Shown here piece after piece: positions 34,042 to 44,967 of a stretch of 64,000 nt of DNA (the first letter of the stretch is position 1; every line of letters starts with the position of its first letter). The DNA lies in contig CM044316.1 in assembly GCA_024291935.2 (NCBI GenBank), positions 72,494,501 to 72,558,500 of the forward strand, in the 5' to 3' direction. The notes beneath the pieces were generated by a model. The model ran no database searches. It saw nothing but the letters and a program-made list of their open reading frames with translations, and was not told where the DNA came from. The position numbers and the translations under genes are program-made. Source of the stretch: Okapia johnstoni (Eukaryota; Chordata; Mammalia; Artiodactyla; Giraffidae).

Positions 34042-34247
34042 GGGGCTTCCCTGGTGGCTCATCAGTAAGAATCCGCCTGTAATACAGGAGACCCAGGTTT
34101 GATCCCTGGGTCAGGAAGATTGCCCAGAGAAGGGAATGGCAACCCATTCCGGTATTCTTGCTTGGAAAATTCCATGGACAGAGGAGCCTGATAGGCTACA
34201 GTCCATGGGGTCGCAAAAAGTCAGACACAGCTGAGCAACTAACATGC
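34042..34247 (+). mobile_element. Bov-tA SINE with perfect 11-bp TSD
   Basis: Full-length sense copy. TSD aatggaccatc lies at 34031-34041 and 34248-34258. It inserted just past the 3' end of the MLT1 LTR. Confidence 0.96.
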
Positions 34248-34574
34248 AATGGACCATCACTCCACCATTGTGAATATTGAGTTCTACCAGGTCAGAACAG
34301 ACCCTGAGCTAAATGGCAGCCTACGTATTACTCAAAGGCTCAGAACATTTACATCATTCACTTCTCATTTTTATTCTTTTAGTATTTTAAAAAAATTCAA
34401 AGTTGTAGTTTACTTGATGGTTTCAAAATATTACATAAATTTGACTTACTATGTATCTCCTAAATTCTGTGTAATTTTCTACAAAATAGGCATTCAGGTA
34501 AAAGATTCAAACAAATATGTTTTTGGACTTTTAGAGCTAGAGAAAATAATCTTTAGATGTCTAATCATGAAACT

Positions 34575-34720
34575 TTTTTCTTGGGGGAAGTTACTGAACA
34601 TTTCTATACTACAATTTCCTCTCTAAAATGCAGGAATGATAGTACCTACCTTTTGGAATTTTTGAGACTCGAATAAGATTTTTACTTAGAATAGCATAGG
34701 CACATGATGTTTATTAGAAA
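34575..34720 (+). repeat. MIR
   Basis: Sense MIR text: 'gaagttactgaacatttcta', 'ctctaaaatgcaggaatgat', 'agtacctaccttttggaatt'. Confidence 0.7.
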
Positions 34721-34801
34721 AAATGCTTTGGAATCTTATTGATTCTTAGAAGGTTAAGCAGTTCAGAAATAAGTCTGCATAAACATACATGCATATACAA
34801 G

Positions 34802-34820
34802 TTTTTTTTTTTTTTTTTTT
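34802..34820. repeat. Poly-T tract (19 T)
   Basis: A 19-T homopolymer. It lies outside the TSD of the CHR SINE to its right, so it is not obviously that element's tail. Confidence 0.9.
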
Positions 34821-34842
34821 CTTAATATGCTTGTACTGATTT

Positions 34843-34962
34843 TGGGGGATAGGGCTGCACCACGCAGCTTGTGGGTTTTTAGTTCCTCAACCAGGTATTG
34901 AACCTGGGCCCTTGGCAGTGAAAGTGTGGAGTTCTAACTACTGGACTGCCAGGGAATTACCT
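34843..34962 (-). mobile_element. CHR-type tRNA-Glu SINE with perfect 13-bp TSD
   Basis: Antisense cetartiodactyl CHR SINE: 'cgcagcttgtgggtttttag', 'ggtattgaacctgggccctt' (B-box region), 'actggactgccagggaatta'. TSD cttgtactgattt lies at 34830-34842 and 34963-34975. Confidence 0.88.
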
Positions 34963-34975
34963 CTTGTACTGATTT

Positions 34976-35281
34976 AATACCAGGACAAAAGGAAAACGTT
35001 TGAAGATGTGAATACCTTTTCTGAGAAGTGCTGTTATCTTTCCTGTTCTTTTTAGCACTTCCAGTCGCTTGCCTTCAGGAGAGCATTGAAGGGTCTTCAT
35101 AAAGACCAACAGGCCTTTCCTCTGCTCTCCTTCTGGACTCCATCACTTCAGGACAAAGCTGGGACCACTTCTCAGGGCTGACTTTTGGATCCTCTGACTC
35201 TGCCTCCTGCCCAGTGTTTCCCAGATTCTCCCGTTTCAATAAATGGAATTGAGAGAAGTTGTCTTCCCAAAGGTCAGTAAA
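34976..35281. other. Unassigned sequence ending in a target-site duplicate
   Basis: No gene is recognised. An aataaa occurs at about 35238 but no transcript context supports it. The last 12 bases (35270-35281) are the left copy of the duplication flanking the next element. Confidence 0.4.
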
Positions 35282-35612
35282 AAATTTTTTTGATAGGTTA
35301 AGAAGTCGATTCTTTAATATGGAATGCTTGTGAAAGATACAAAGGGGCAGGCAAGAGCACTCTGCCCTGGGGTGAGAGAGGATGGTTATGTCTCAGATCT
35401 TGGGTGACTTCCCGTGATGGGCCGCCAAGTGAGGGCCCTCCGCCTCGCGCAGGAAAGAATTTAAGAGTGAGCCATAGTAGAGTGAAAACAGGTTCACCGA
35501 GAGAGATACACAGTCTATAGGCAGAATGTGGTCCGTCTTGGAAAGTGAGGGGCCTTGAGAAAAACACCCTCTACAGACAGAGTGTGGGCCATCTCAGAAG
35601 GTGAGAGCCGTG
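35282..35612 (-). mobile_element. Probable retroposed ERV LTR-derived transcript end
   Basis: Perfect 12-bp direct repeats, aaggtcagtaaa, at 35270-35281 and 35613-35624 bound this segment. On the minus strand it ends with an ATTAAA hexamer (complement of 35313-35318), 22 intervening bases and a 7-A tail (complement of 35285-35291). The body resembles ruminant ERV LTR text (e.g. 'gtgagccatagtagagtg', 'gtgtgggccatctcagaagg'). It contains an internal 42-bp near-duplication (35508-35549 and 35564-35605, 32 of 42 identical). A-tail plus TSD suggests L1-type retroposition rather than proviral integration. No viral gene is present. The ERV assignment is tentative. Confidence 0.5.
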
Positions 35613-35624
35613 AAGGTCAGTAAA

Positions 35625-36109
35625 GACTTGGTTAGCTGTTGACACCTTAGAGTTTATTACTTAAATCAGGTAATCACATTTCTCCTCCTGATGCCAAAGC
35701 TGAAACTGGAGGTGAACTGGTGTTTGAATGTTAGTAATGAGGCAGGAAGGGCAGGCCAGAGCGGCAGGAGGATGCTGAAGAGTGCAAGAGGCTGCAGGAA
35801 GCAGACAGACCATGCTGGGAGGGGAGCACTTAGAGTGGGCAGCAGAATAAATGTATGCTGTTTGCAGTATTGTTCAGGGCCCTTGGAACCTGCTGTTGCC
35901 TAAAGAGGACTGAGTTTCTCCACTCGCCTCCTCCCGCCCTCATGTCTTTCCCTTCTCCCTCCCGCCACCCATGTTATTTACTTCTGGATGAAGGGCTGCC
36001 TGAGGCACAGCACTGCTGTAGATGAAAGTTACCCCCTCAAGCCTCATGTTTTATTACCCAGCCCCCCACCTCTCTCTCAGCTTCCCTTCCTGCTGTGCCC
36101 AGACCTAAT
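35625..36109. other. Unassigned sequence
   Basis: G+C-moderate DNA with no recognised gene. The 70-codon frame at 35691-35903 has no identifiable domain. Confidence 0.4.
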
Positions 36110-36525
36110 ATCCTCAGTCCAGAGCTTACTGTTCATTCCTGCCTGGCCTGGGTCAGGGCTCCACTGGGACCCCACGTTCAGACTTGTGTTCCCTCCTCTA
36201 GAGACACTCAGTACATTCTCACCCCTTTTGCCTGCACAGTGTCACTTCCTTGGGAAGGCCTTGTCTGAGCCCCTGAATGAAATTAGGCTTCTCTAAGACA
36301 TATTTCTGGTGGCATAACCTGTCCTTCCCTGAATCTGCCTCTGTTGGCAATGACACATTTATCTGCATGATTGGTGATTCACATCTATATCCTGTGTTAG
36401 ATTGTAACCCCTAGAGGGGAGACACATTTGCTTTTCTTACCACTGTGTCCCCAGGCTGAGTACAATATCTGGCATGGACTAAGTTCCTGATGAATGCTGG
36501 TTCTGATGAATAAATGAAGGCCCCT
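36110..36525 (+). repeat. L2 LINE 3' end
   Basis: Sense L2 text: 'tcacttccttgggaaggcct', 'gattgtaacccctagagggg', 'accactgtgtccccaggctg', ending 'gatgaataaatgaag'. The 102-codon frame at 35988-36296 overlaps it and is not a gene. Confidence 0.68.
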
Positions 36526-37594
36526 TGGAGCATGCTTATGATTCCTCTGCTTAACATCCAAGGAATGAAGCCATCCTCGTCATCTAAGGAGGCCAGTATG
36601 TGGACATCAACTAGGGTATTCAGAGAGTAGCCCAGGCATCTTCAGCATCTCCTAAAGCTCTGGCCCAGTTGACTCCTGTGCCTGTGGATCTTGAGAACAT
36701 TCAATGTGCATGGATGTAGCAGGAGGGTACAGTGGGCCTGCTTTTTTGTGAGACATACTCCCTAGTGTTTATGGAGATTTATGGGTTTGTAACTACCTCT
36801 AGAAGAACAGAAATTCATGACAGATTCTTTTCTCTGTGAACTCAACTGTTGCTTTCTTCCATGAGGGAGGACTGTAATTACATAAAACCTTTTTTGGGCT
36901 GATTTTGCAATTGTTGACAAGTGGTGAAAATTTGCATTTTCTCTGGATTTTTCATGGTGCTGGTGTTTTCATTACTTTATATGGTTATAGCTCAAAGCCT
37001 TTAATAGAATGACTTATTTCTCATTTTTGTGGTTAGTAAAAATAGAAAAGCCAAGCCTCACTTACTTTTGTAGTCTATTGTGGAATTTTGATTATTTGTT
37101 TGAAATGAAGCTGGTTCTTTTCATAATCATGAAACAACTGCCAAACCTTGCTCCAGTGTATCATACGCCTGAGTTATAATGATGAGAGCTGCTTTCAGCT
37201 CTGTTACCTACAACATGTATGTCTACAACTGTTAAAAACTACCAGTGTGAAACGTGGGTTTTGGAAATACTTGCAGTTATTTGAGGTGTTCTTTTTATTT
37301 GCTGAGACTGGAAGCTGGACTCTTCAGTGCTGAGTGAGAGTTTCTAGTGCTCTGTACTCCATGGTGGGGTTGTGGGCAGAGGAGATGGATGTAAAGGTGT
37401 GAACTGAATGATTCATAGTCTGCTTAGTTGATGTTCGGGCGGCAAAAATGCAATTACATAACTGAGAACCAGAGACCGTGCCTTCTGGTTGAAATGTATT
37501 TCATTACACTGAAGATTTGAGCTTCATAGTTGACCTTAATAATTCATATTTGGCAGAGACCCTTTGGGTCAATGGGAGTGAACTGGGGAAGGGA
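36526..37594. other. Unassigned sequence
   Basis: No exon, RNA or named repeat is supported. Confidence 0.45.
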
Positions 37595-37790
37595 CTAGAG
37601 GACCAGTTCCAACTCTGCTACTTTCTATGTGATGTTAGCCAAGGTATTTAACCCCTGACCTCTCACTTCCATCTGTTAAATGGAAATTGTAATAGCTGCC
37701 CTAACCTACCTCATGGGGCTTGTGGTGATGACCAAATAAGACAAGGTAAGTCAACTGCAAAAAAGATTGTGTAAATGCATGATATTATTT
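37595..37790 (+). repeat. MIR
   Basis: Sense MIR text: 'caactctgctactttctatg', 'ccaaggtatttaacccctga', 'catctgttaaatggaaattg', 'cctacctcatggggcttgtg'. Confidence 0.78.
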
Positions 37791-39094
37791 CACTATGTCC
37801 TATTCCTTTGTTTTTATTTTTATATATTATGTAATCCTATTTCCTCAACCTATTCTAAAGTTTTAAAAAAATTAGCCATACTTATTAGTTATAGTTAAGT
37901 TACAGAGGCAGAGTACTAGATGTAATATAGGAGATTTATTGTTATAGTCACTTAACTTCACACGATTATGGGTGCTGACTAAGCAATAGTCCTGGTGTCT
38001 GATGCTGGAGCCCAAAGTCCATTGGATAGGCAGTTTAGAAGGGAAGATGGTTGTAAATTAGAGGAGAGCCAAGGACACACTTGAAGCCATAAACACACAG
38101 TGAAACTCATGTCAGTTCTTGTCATCCCTGGCTGTGATGTGTATGCCATGTAGGAGAAGCTGGTGTCTCTTGTCATGGAGTTACATACATAGCATGCCCA
38201 GAAACTGGAAAAGCTGAAAGAAGACATAGGGGAAGGTAGGGAAACTGCGGGACCAGCTGCTGCCAGAAGCCATTGTGTTGAATCAGCAAATCAATGGTAA
38301 CGCGCCTGAGCTGCTAATATAGCTTCCTCTACATTTCTAAGGTGAAAAGCAATATGACTGCTGCTTCACTTCTATGCTCTGTATCTCATACAAATATGTA
38401 TCCATGGCACATACTGATGTGAAACATATAGTCAGGGCTGGCAATATCATTTGTGGGGCTAGAGCTAAATGAAAATGTGGAGCCTCTTTTTCAGAATACA
38501 AGAGAACTATTTTGCCTTTCTTCTGCAGTTTCATTCTGGACATGTCATGGTGTTTATTATTTGCTATTTACTGCTACGCTCCCCTATCTTATGGGATAAT
38601 TGTATGGTAAATGCACACCTCACAGGGGCCTTGGGCTCTCTGTACCATGACTCACCATCCCGGGACCATATCTCCAGCCCTCCCTGCCACATGCCAAGGA
38701 TCCCATCAGGGCTGGAGAGTGACGACAGCCAATATGATGGGGAAGGAGAATCCTAGGGAGGTGGTAAGAGGTGGGATGTTGTGTGAGCCAAGTTTCCAAG
38801 CTTCCAGGACATTCACCAGCAGCCCAGTGGGCTTCACGTATAAAACACAAATTCAAAGATAAAATTAGCAAGAATTTCAACAGAGAGCATTGAACTCCAG
38901 TGTGGGGCCCCTTTTGAGAACAGATCCCTGTGCAGTTGTACTGTTTGCATATCCATCAAGCCTTGCCCTACATATCGGAAAGAGAATTCTGGGGAATGTG
39001 GTTCAGCCTAGACAAGTTGACACATTACAAAGCCTTGTACACTAACTACTTCCTGCACTTTTTTTCAAAACCAAATACCATAATGTATTGAAGC
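37791..39094. other. Unassigned; contains scraps of an unnamed old repeat
   Basis: Text near 38435-38500 (gcaatatcatttgtggggct) and near 38860-38955 (gtgtggggccccttttgaga) has the feel of a dispersed mammalian repeat I cannot name. The overlapping 82-95-codon frames on both strands at 38.47-38.88 kb have no recognisable domains. Confidence 0.35.
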
Positions 39095-39112
39095 AAAAAA
39101 AAAAAAAAAAAA
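39095..39112. repeat. Poly-A tract (18 A)
   Basis: An 18-A homopolymer. Immediately upstream sequence is not a recognisable retroposon or processed pseudogene. Confidence 0.9.
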
Positions 39113-39597
39113 GTTACCTACATAGCCTTGTTATTTTTCTAACAGTCTGGTAGACATAAGCACAATCCTTACCATAGCATTGACACTAGTGTTCCTCAAC
39201 TTCTACTTCCACTCAGACCAACTTTTGATGTAACATTGTTGAAGACATACTATTACTCACCTGTGCCAGTCCTTTATAATTGAGAACTCTAAATATTACA
39301 GTTGGGTTCTACTGGCTGATGGGGATATTTGTTTAAATGAATTTTCCACCTTAACTATGTAGTCTTCGAGATTTCTCAGATGAGATGTTGTAAGATGCTC
39401 ATTGACCATCTTATTGGGAGAGACAGTCCTCCATGCGCCTCTATCTCTTTACCTGTCTAGTGCAAGGCCCTGAGTACTCTCTACCTGGGCCATTTCTCAC
39501 AGTTACGTTTGCAGAGGAAGACCTTAAGAGATGAGGTCATGTCTCCAGGACAAAAAACAGGGTTTACTATAAAAGCATTGGATTCCCCAGACTTAGT
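39113..39597. other. Unassigned sequence
   Basis: Nothing recognisable. Confidence 0.45.
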
Positions 39598-39985
39598 GTT
39601 TGTGTTCATTTTCTAGGGCTGCCACAGACTGCATAGTTTAAATAGCAGAATTGTATTTACTAATAGTCCTGGAGGGTAGAATTTCAAGATCAAGTTATTG
39701 GCAGGGTTGGACTCTTCTGAAGTCTCTCTCCTTGACTTGTAGATGGCCATTTTCTCTGTGTGTCTTCACGTGGTCTTCCATCTGCACCTATCTCTATTCA
39801 AATTTCCTCTTCTTGTAAGAACACCAGTTGTATTGGATTGGGGCCAGCCCCAGTGACCTCATTTTAACTTAATTATCTCTTTAAAGACCTTATCTCTAAA
39901 TACAGTCAGAATGAAATGCTGAGGGGTTAGAATTTCAACATATTCACTTGGGGGACCGTAATTCAGCAGTGTTCCCTTTCCTATA
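39598..39985 (-). mobile_element. MLT1-type MaLR LTR, antisense
   Basis: Antisense LTR text: 'gttcattttctagggctgcc', 'tcttcacgtggtcttccatc', 'ttcttgtaagaacaccagtt', 'cattttaacttaattatctc', 'taaatacagtcagaatgaaa'. It is diverged but runs the length of a typical MLT1 LTR. Confidence 0.65.
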
Positions 39986-40764
39986 ACACAACCCACACCC
40001 TCCATACCATCACTGCAGAACTTTGGGGTCAAGAACACAACACAAATCATGCTGCTTGCTGTAATACAAGTAATAAAGCCTTTTGTCGTCTACCCAGGGA
40101 TCTTTTGTCTTCTACCAGCATCCAGGAAACAGTAACAGGCTAAACAGGCTTACTGTGAGACTGTAAGTGGGGTAACATAAAAGTCCATGCTTGATAAACC
40201 TTGCTTATGGTATTGACGACAAACATCCTCAATAATTTCTCATGATGGATCCAAAAGTAATGATAGAGATTTTAATACCGGCCTGCTTAATGAGAAATTA
40301 CCAGTTGATTCTCTTATGTTCTTTGTTGTCGGGGTGAAATTTGTCCTTCAACCCTCCATTCCTTCACGAGGTATTTACATCTTTCATTTTCTCTTCATGG
40401 AGCATGCATGTGTCAAGGACTCCTGTGCAGTGGTTTATCCCCAAGTGGTAGGGTTCACTGGGACCAGCTTCGATTCCACTTCACTCCCTGCTCTTGTGGC
40501 TGAAGCACCCCTTTTCTTACTGCTAACTTCAGTGAGAAAAGAATACCTGTACTCTCCTGTTTACCTATCTGTTTTGTGACTGTAGGTCCAAGGACATGTA
40601 TGGCTGCTGCAGAATGGCATCTGGGCTGTGAACTAGAGGGATGAAGCTAGGCTTCACCAAGAAGTGTCCACCCTTCACAGTTTAGGGGATGATGTAAAAT
40701 TTCTTGCCAGGAAGGCTGGTAGAGAAGACATTCTAAGTTCACAATTTAATCTTTCCTCATGGCC
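39986..40764. other. Unassigned sequence
   Basis: No gene or named repeat. The 87-codon frame at 40316-40579 lacks a recognisable motif. Confidence 0.4.
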
Positions 40765-40930
40765 CTATAATGGGCTGGATTCTTCCCTCCTTCTAAAGTC
40801 AATCCCCAGTACTTCAGAATATGACTGTATTTGAAAATATGGGGTCTTTAAAGAGGTAGAATATTAAGAAAAATGAGGTTACTAATGAGATGGGCCCTAA
40901 TAACCTTCACTGGAAAGAAAGAGAACGTGC
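40765..40930 (+). mobile_element. MLT1-type LTR 5' fragment
   Basis: Sense text 'ataatgggctggattcttcc', 'cccagtacttcagaatatga', 'ggtctttaaagaggtagaat', 'gagatgggccctaataacct'. It is truncated on the right. Confidence 0.65.
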
Positions 40931-42037
40931 ACATGAGAAAGAGGGTGAGGCTTTTACCAAAGATGAGTCTGCAAAGCAAAATTCCAAAGCATATTAAGAA
41001 AGCTAACACCCGAACTAACAGCTTCCACATTAAAAAATTGAAAGAGAGATTCACTTAGGTGCTTTTGCTGCCTCGGGTGAAGTTTTTGCATAATAGTCTT
41101 CCAGTCACAATTTAAACCTTATAGTCTGATGGCAAGGTGACACTTCAGGGAGATTGCTTCTAGAGGGTCTCTATTAGCCATCAGCTGCCCACTCTTCCTG
41201 CAGAGGAAAGCATCTTGTAACAAAAGACCTTACTTACAACTTATAAATAGCTTGCCCTTCAGGATGTTACTGTAGACACATTTCCATGAATGTAGACTTG
41301 ACAGGAGAAAGCTTTTGACATTGATTCTTTGGTTTTACCCCCTGAACACTAATAAGATATACTAGATAATAGAAATAGACTTCACTAATCAGTGGAAATG
41401 CTGTATTGGTGTCAACTGCTTTGTCTGAACCAACCAATATACACAAACAAACGCAGCTTCCCATGGCTACCCAATTTATTGTGCAGCTAAGGTGGGGGTG
41501 GTAGGAGTGTTGTATATGTTGTTGGATTTTAAATGATTGTGAGGCCTCTGAGTTCTTTCAGTGTACATAAAACTGATTTAAAGTGGGATGCAGTTTCCAC
41601 CTCAGTAAAGAGCTGGTTGTTGAATGTCCACATCCCTGTGCCTGTTTTAATGCTACCCATCTGTTTGTTGAGTCTCAGAAGGAAGACATTTGGCCTGTAT
41701 CCCAAATTGTCAATCCATTGCCATCATTATTTCATGTTCCTAGGAGGTACATACACCAAATACTTTCTAGATGCATTTTCTAAATAGTTAAAAGTTTGTC
41801 CCAGGACAACATTATGATCTGCTGTGCTTGTGTCCTAGGCAGGACTGCATGTAGGATGAGAGGATTCCTTTTGCCTCCCTAGACTAAGGTCTTGCCTAGG
41901 TCCGTCTCTCCTAGGTTCACTCTCTCTCTTAGCTCTCTGGACACCATCATTCTCACTAAAAGGAGCTGTTTCTAGAAAGTGAGTTCAAATTGAGAATTTC
42001 CCCAAAAGGTCTTGAATGGAGCTGGATTAAGTGGCCT
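40931..42037. other. Unassigned sequence
   Basis: No gene is supported. Frames of 84 and 66 codons at 41.53-41.79 kb overlap in different phases and show no motif. Confidence 0.4.
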
Positions 42038-42565
42038 CAGTTCAGTTCAGTCACTCAGTTGTGTCCAACTCTTTGTGACTCCATGGACTGCAGCACACCA
42101 GGCTTCCAACTCCGTCATCAACTCCTAGAGCTTGCTCAAACTCATGTCCATCAAGTTGGTGATGCCATCCAACCATCTCATCCTCTGTTGTCCCCTTCTC
42201 CTACTGCCTTCCATCTTGCCCAGCATCAGGGTCTTTTCCAATGAGTCAGTTCTTCACATCAGGTGGCCAAAGTATTGGAGCTTCAGCATCAGTCCTTCCA
42301 AAGAATATTCAGGACTGATTTCCTTTCGGATTTACTGGTTTGATCTCTTTGCAGTCCAAGGGACTCTCAAGAGTCTTCTCCAACACCGCAGTTCAAAAGC
42401 ATCAATTCTTTGGTGCTCAGCTTTCTTTATGGTCCAGCTTTCACATCCATACATGACTACTGGAAAAACCACAGCTTTGACTATATAGACCTTTGTTGGC
42501 AAAGTAATGTCTCTGCTTTTTAATATGATGTCTAATTTTGTCATTGCTTTTCTTCCAAGGAGTAA
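42038..42565 (-). mobile_element. BovB LINE 3' end, 5'-truncated
   Basis: Antisense from cagttcagttcagtcactc on the left to the RKAMTKLD-coding region on the right. The minus-strand frame 42332-42646 retains about 80 BovB residues (YGCESWTIKKAEHQRIDAFE region) before a stop. Its first 25 or so codons read from unrelated flank, so its start is spurious. Confidence 0.95.
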
Positions 42566-43056
42566 GTGACCTACTCTACAATAATAAAGTTTCCAATGGA
42601 AAATTGACATCAAAATTTTTTCCCTTGGGATATAGAAAAGTGTCATCTAAAAATTTACAAACATGTATGCCTTTTAGAGTAGGGATTAAAAGAGCCTGAC
42701 ATTTTGCTTTGGGCAAAACAACTTGAGTTAGCCCTTTTACTCTGGCAAATATAAGGCAATTTTTTTTTTCTTTTCTGATTTTGGAGAAAAAACTTGAATG
42801 CTGCAACCATTAAATGTTTTGTTTAGTAACTGACAAAATTTTTCCTCTGTAAAATTAGATATGTTTCCCCCCTATGTTTAGAATTAGACTACCCTATGAT
42901 TAAAATTATAATTTGTTATAATTTGTTATATTTTAGGGAGAGAGGTGTTTGTGTGTGTGTTTGTGACTTAGTGTTTCATTATATGTGTGTTTTTCAACCC
43001 CTTGCTTGTAGGAAATCAAAAGTAGAAACCTGATTATGACAAAGGTGGTGGGCATG
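42566..43056. other. Unassigned A+T-rich sequence with short simple repeats
   Basis: It includes a tandem ttataatttg pair near 42905-42925 and a short gtgtgtgtgt run near 42952-42962. No gene is recognised. Confidence 0.45.
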
Positions 43057-43093
43057 CTTGATCTTCTTGCCTCTTATTGGAGGCAAGATCAAG
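43057..43093. repeat. Inverted repeat (bulged hairpin)
   Basis: The left arm cttgatcttcttgcctc (43057-43073) pairs with the right arm gaggcaagatcaag (43080-43093) across a 6-base loop, giving 14 bp of stem and a 3-base bulge on the left arm. The loop and bulge are too irregular for an obvious transposon end. A link to a small RNA is not supported. Confidence 0.85.
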
Positions 43094-44662
43094 AGCTTGA
43101 CTAAGTAGGCTAAACTGCTGGTGTCCCACACATGATCTTATCTCATTTTGATTAAGCCATACTTTGAAAAATGTGTTCTCTAACTAAGAGATTCTTTTTG
43201 AGTTGGATGGTATACAATCTCAAGGGAATGGTTACTCCCAAAGTGAAACATCCTAGAAAAAGGATATCTCTGGAATAAAAATTAGACATCTTTGAATTGA
43301 GGAGAAAAGGATGCTATTTTTTTTCAAGGGCCAGTGGTTTGTTGGACCCTAACCTTGAAGTATGAACATTGGTATGTGTGGAGACATGGCAGGAGCCAAT
43401 CGGAAGCTGGCTGGATAAGAGCCTCTGAGGTCAATTTGGGGCTATTGTTTCTTGGAGTAGCTAATTTTAGCAAGATTTATAAGTTGTTCTCGGTTACATT
43501 TCTGTTATCTTCTAACCATCAGTAAAGACGTTGAAAGTTACAAACTGGTTTCTGAGGACCAAGGGGTTCTGGTCCCTGTTTCAGAGGACTAATACACAGA
43601 AGAGGATTGTCCCCTCCCCGAGACTAGAATGGGACTTCTGGCTGCAGGCACCAGTGAAAGACTGCTAAATCCAGCAGAGGAGCCTTCCTTGAGGGTGTGG
43701 TTAGAAAAGGCAGTGCATGGCAGGGCAACAAAGAAGCTCCAGTGCAGAAATCTGGGGACTTTTGCTGGGGTGGAAATTGGTGAGCATTTTTGGAAATTGC
43801 TAAGTAGGTCTAGGCCTAGATTCCAGGAACTGGGATCATGGGACCTATCTCATAGTGATTTGGGAATAAAAAAGAAGTGTAATCTCATTTCCTAGTCATG
43901 AATTGGTGACTGAGTGTGAGGTTGCATCTCCCCTCAATTTGGACTCTCTTTCTGAACTTCTTGGGTCTTTTGAGGTATGAGGGACTCTCCTGGAGGGGGA
44001 GACCTAGCCCTTCTGCTTGCTCCATCTACAGAGAAAGAAGGAAAGAGATCTTGAAAGGGAAGGGATGCACAATAGTGAAGAGGAGAAAAGGAGCTTGTTT
44101 TCCTTCCCCCTTCGTCCTCTAGCTCTGCTGAGCTGCCATATACTGAGAGTCCCAGTGAATCCCAGACCCACTTCTGAGTTCTTTCTCTATGGGTGTCATA
44201 AGTTGGCTACTGTCAGACCTCATGGTTATTGCCATCCTTATCTCTGCCCTCTGCCTCTTCAGTCCCTCACCCACTTCTGCCTTCACACACTACCTTCTCC
44301 CAGTCAGGGCTGTGTACGCATCAGGCTAGGTGGGCACAGTGTCAAAGATGTGGGGATTTTCACAGGCTTCTAAGGAAGATTAAGTTCCCCCTAAATCTTA
44401 CTGCCTACAAAATACAAACATTTTCAAAATAAAAATTAATAGATCTTGAATTAAAAGTTTGAGACCTCACAGTTACAGACAAATTACTTTTCATGTGAAG
44501 CATGGCCATATTCTAAAACATTTGTGTCATGTAGGGTGGGTGCAGCTTCCAAAGCTGAGAATTCCTGGGTCCCATTGGGATCTCCAAATAGAAACTAGTT
44601 CTCACCGCCTCTTCCACACCAGCCCCTGCCTCAAATCTTTTTCAAATTATCCTGTTACCCAT
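43094..44662. other. Unassigned sequence
   Basis: No supported gene. Several plus-strand frames of 63-118 codons lie at 43.3-44.4 kb in overlapping phases. The 118-codon frame (44017-44373) begins with a charged stretch but has no domain I recognise. Confidence 0.4.
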
Positions 44663-44674
44663 CCAGATGTCCTC

Positions 44675-44955
44675 TGCTGCTGCTGCTGCTGCTAAGTCGC
44701 TTCAGTCGTGTCTGACTCTGCGCGACCCCATAGACGGCAGCCCACCAGGCTCCGCCGTCTCTGGGATTCTCCAGGCAAGAATACTGGAGTGGGTTGCCAT
44801 TTCCTTCTCCAGTGCATGAAAGGGAAAAGTGAAAGTGAAGTCGCTCAGTCGTGTCCGACTCTTAGCGACCCCATGGGCTGCAGCCTACCAGGCTCCTCCG
44901 TCCATGGGATTTTCCAGGCAAGAGTACTGGAGTGGGGTGCCATTGCCTTCTCCAC
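44675..44955 (-). mobile_element. BOV-A2 SINE with perfect 12-bp TSD
   Basis: Dimeric antisense copy, closely similar to the one at 14107. TSD ccagatgtcctc lies at 44663-44674 and 44956-44967. The left end is a (CTG)n tract, the copy's (AGC)n tail. Confidence 0.97.
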
Positions 44956-44967
44956 CCAGATGTCCTC

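Noticed and set aside
35400..35460. Short CpG-containing G+C-rich stretch considered as a CpG island or promoter
   Set aside because: It is only about 60 bp long and sits inside the LTR-like retroposed segment; no transcription-start context was seen.
35988..36296. 102-codon ORF in G+C-moderate DNA
   Set aside because: Much of it overlaps a sense L2 3' end, which explains the sequence; no conserved protein motif is present.
39061..39115. A-tract considered as the tail of a processed pseudogene
   Set aside because: No mRNA-like body, polyadenylation hexamer at the right distance, or TSD could be found upstream.
43629..44373. Series of plus-strand ORFs (68-118 codons) considered as exons
   Set aside because: They occupy conflicting phases, have no recognised domain and no convincing paired splice sites.
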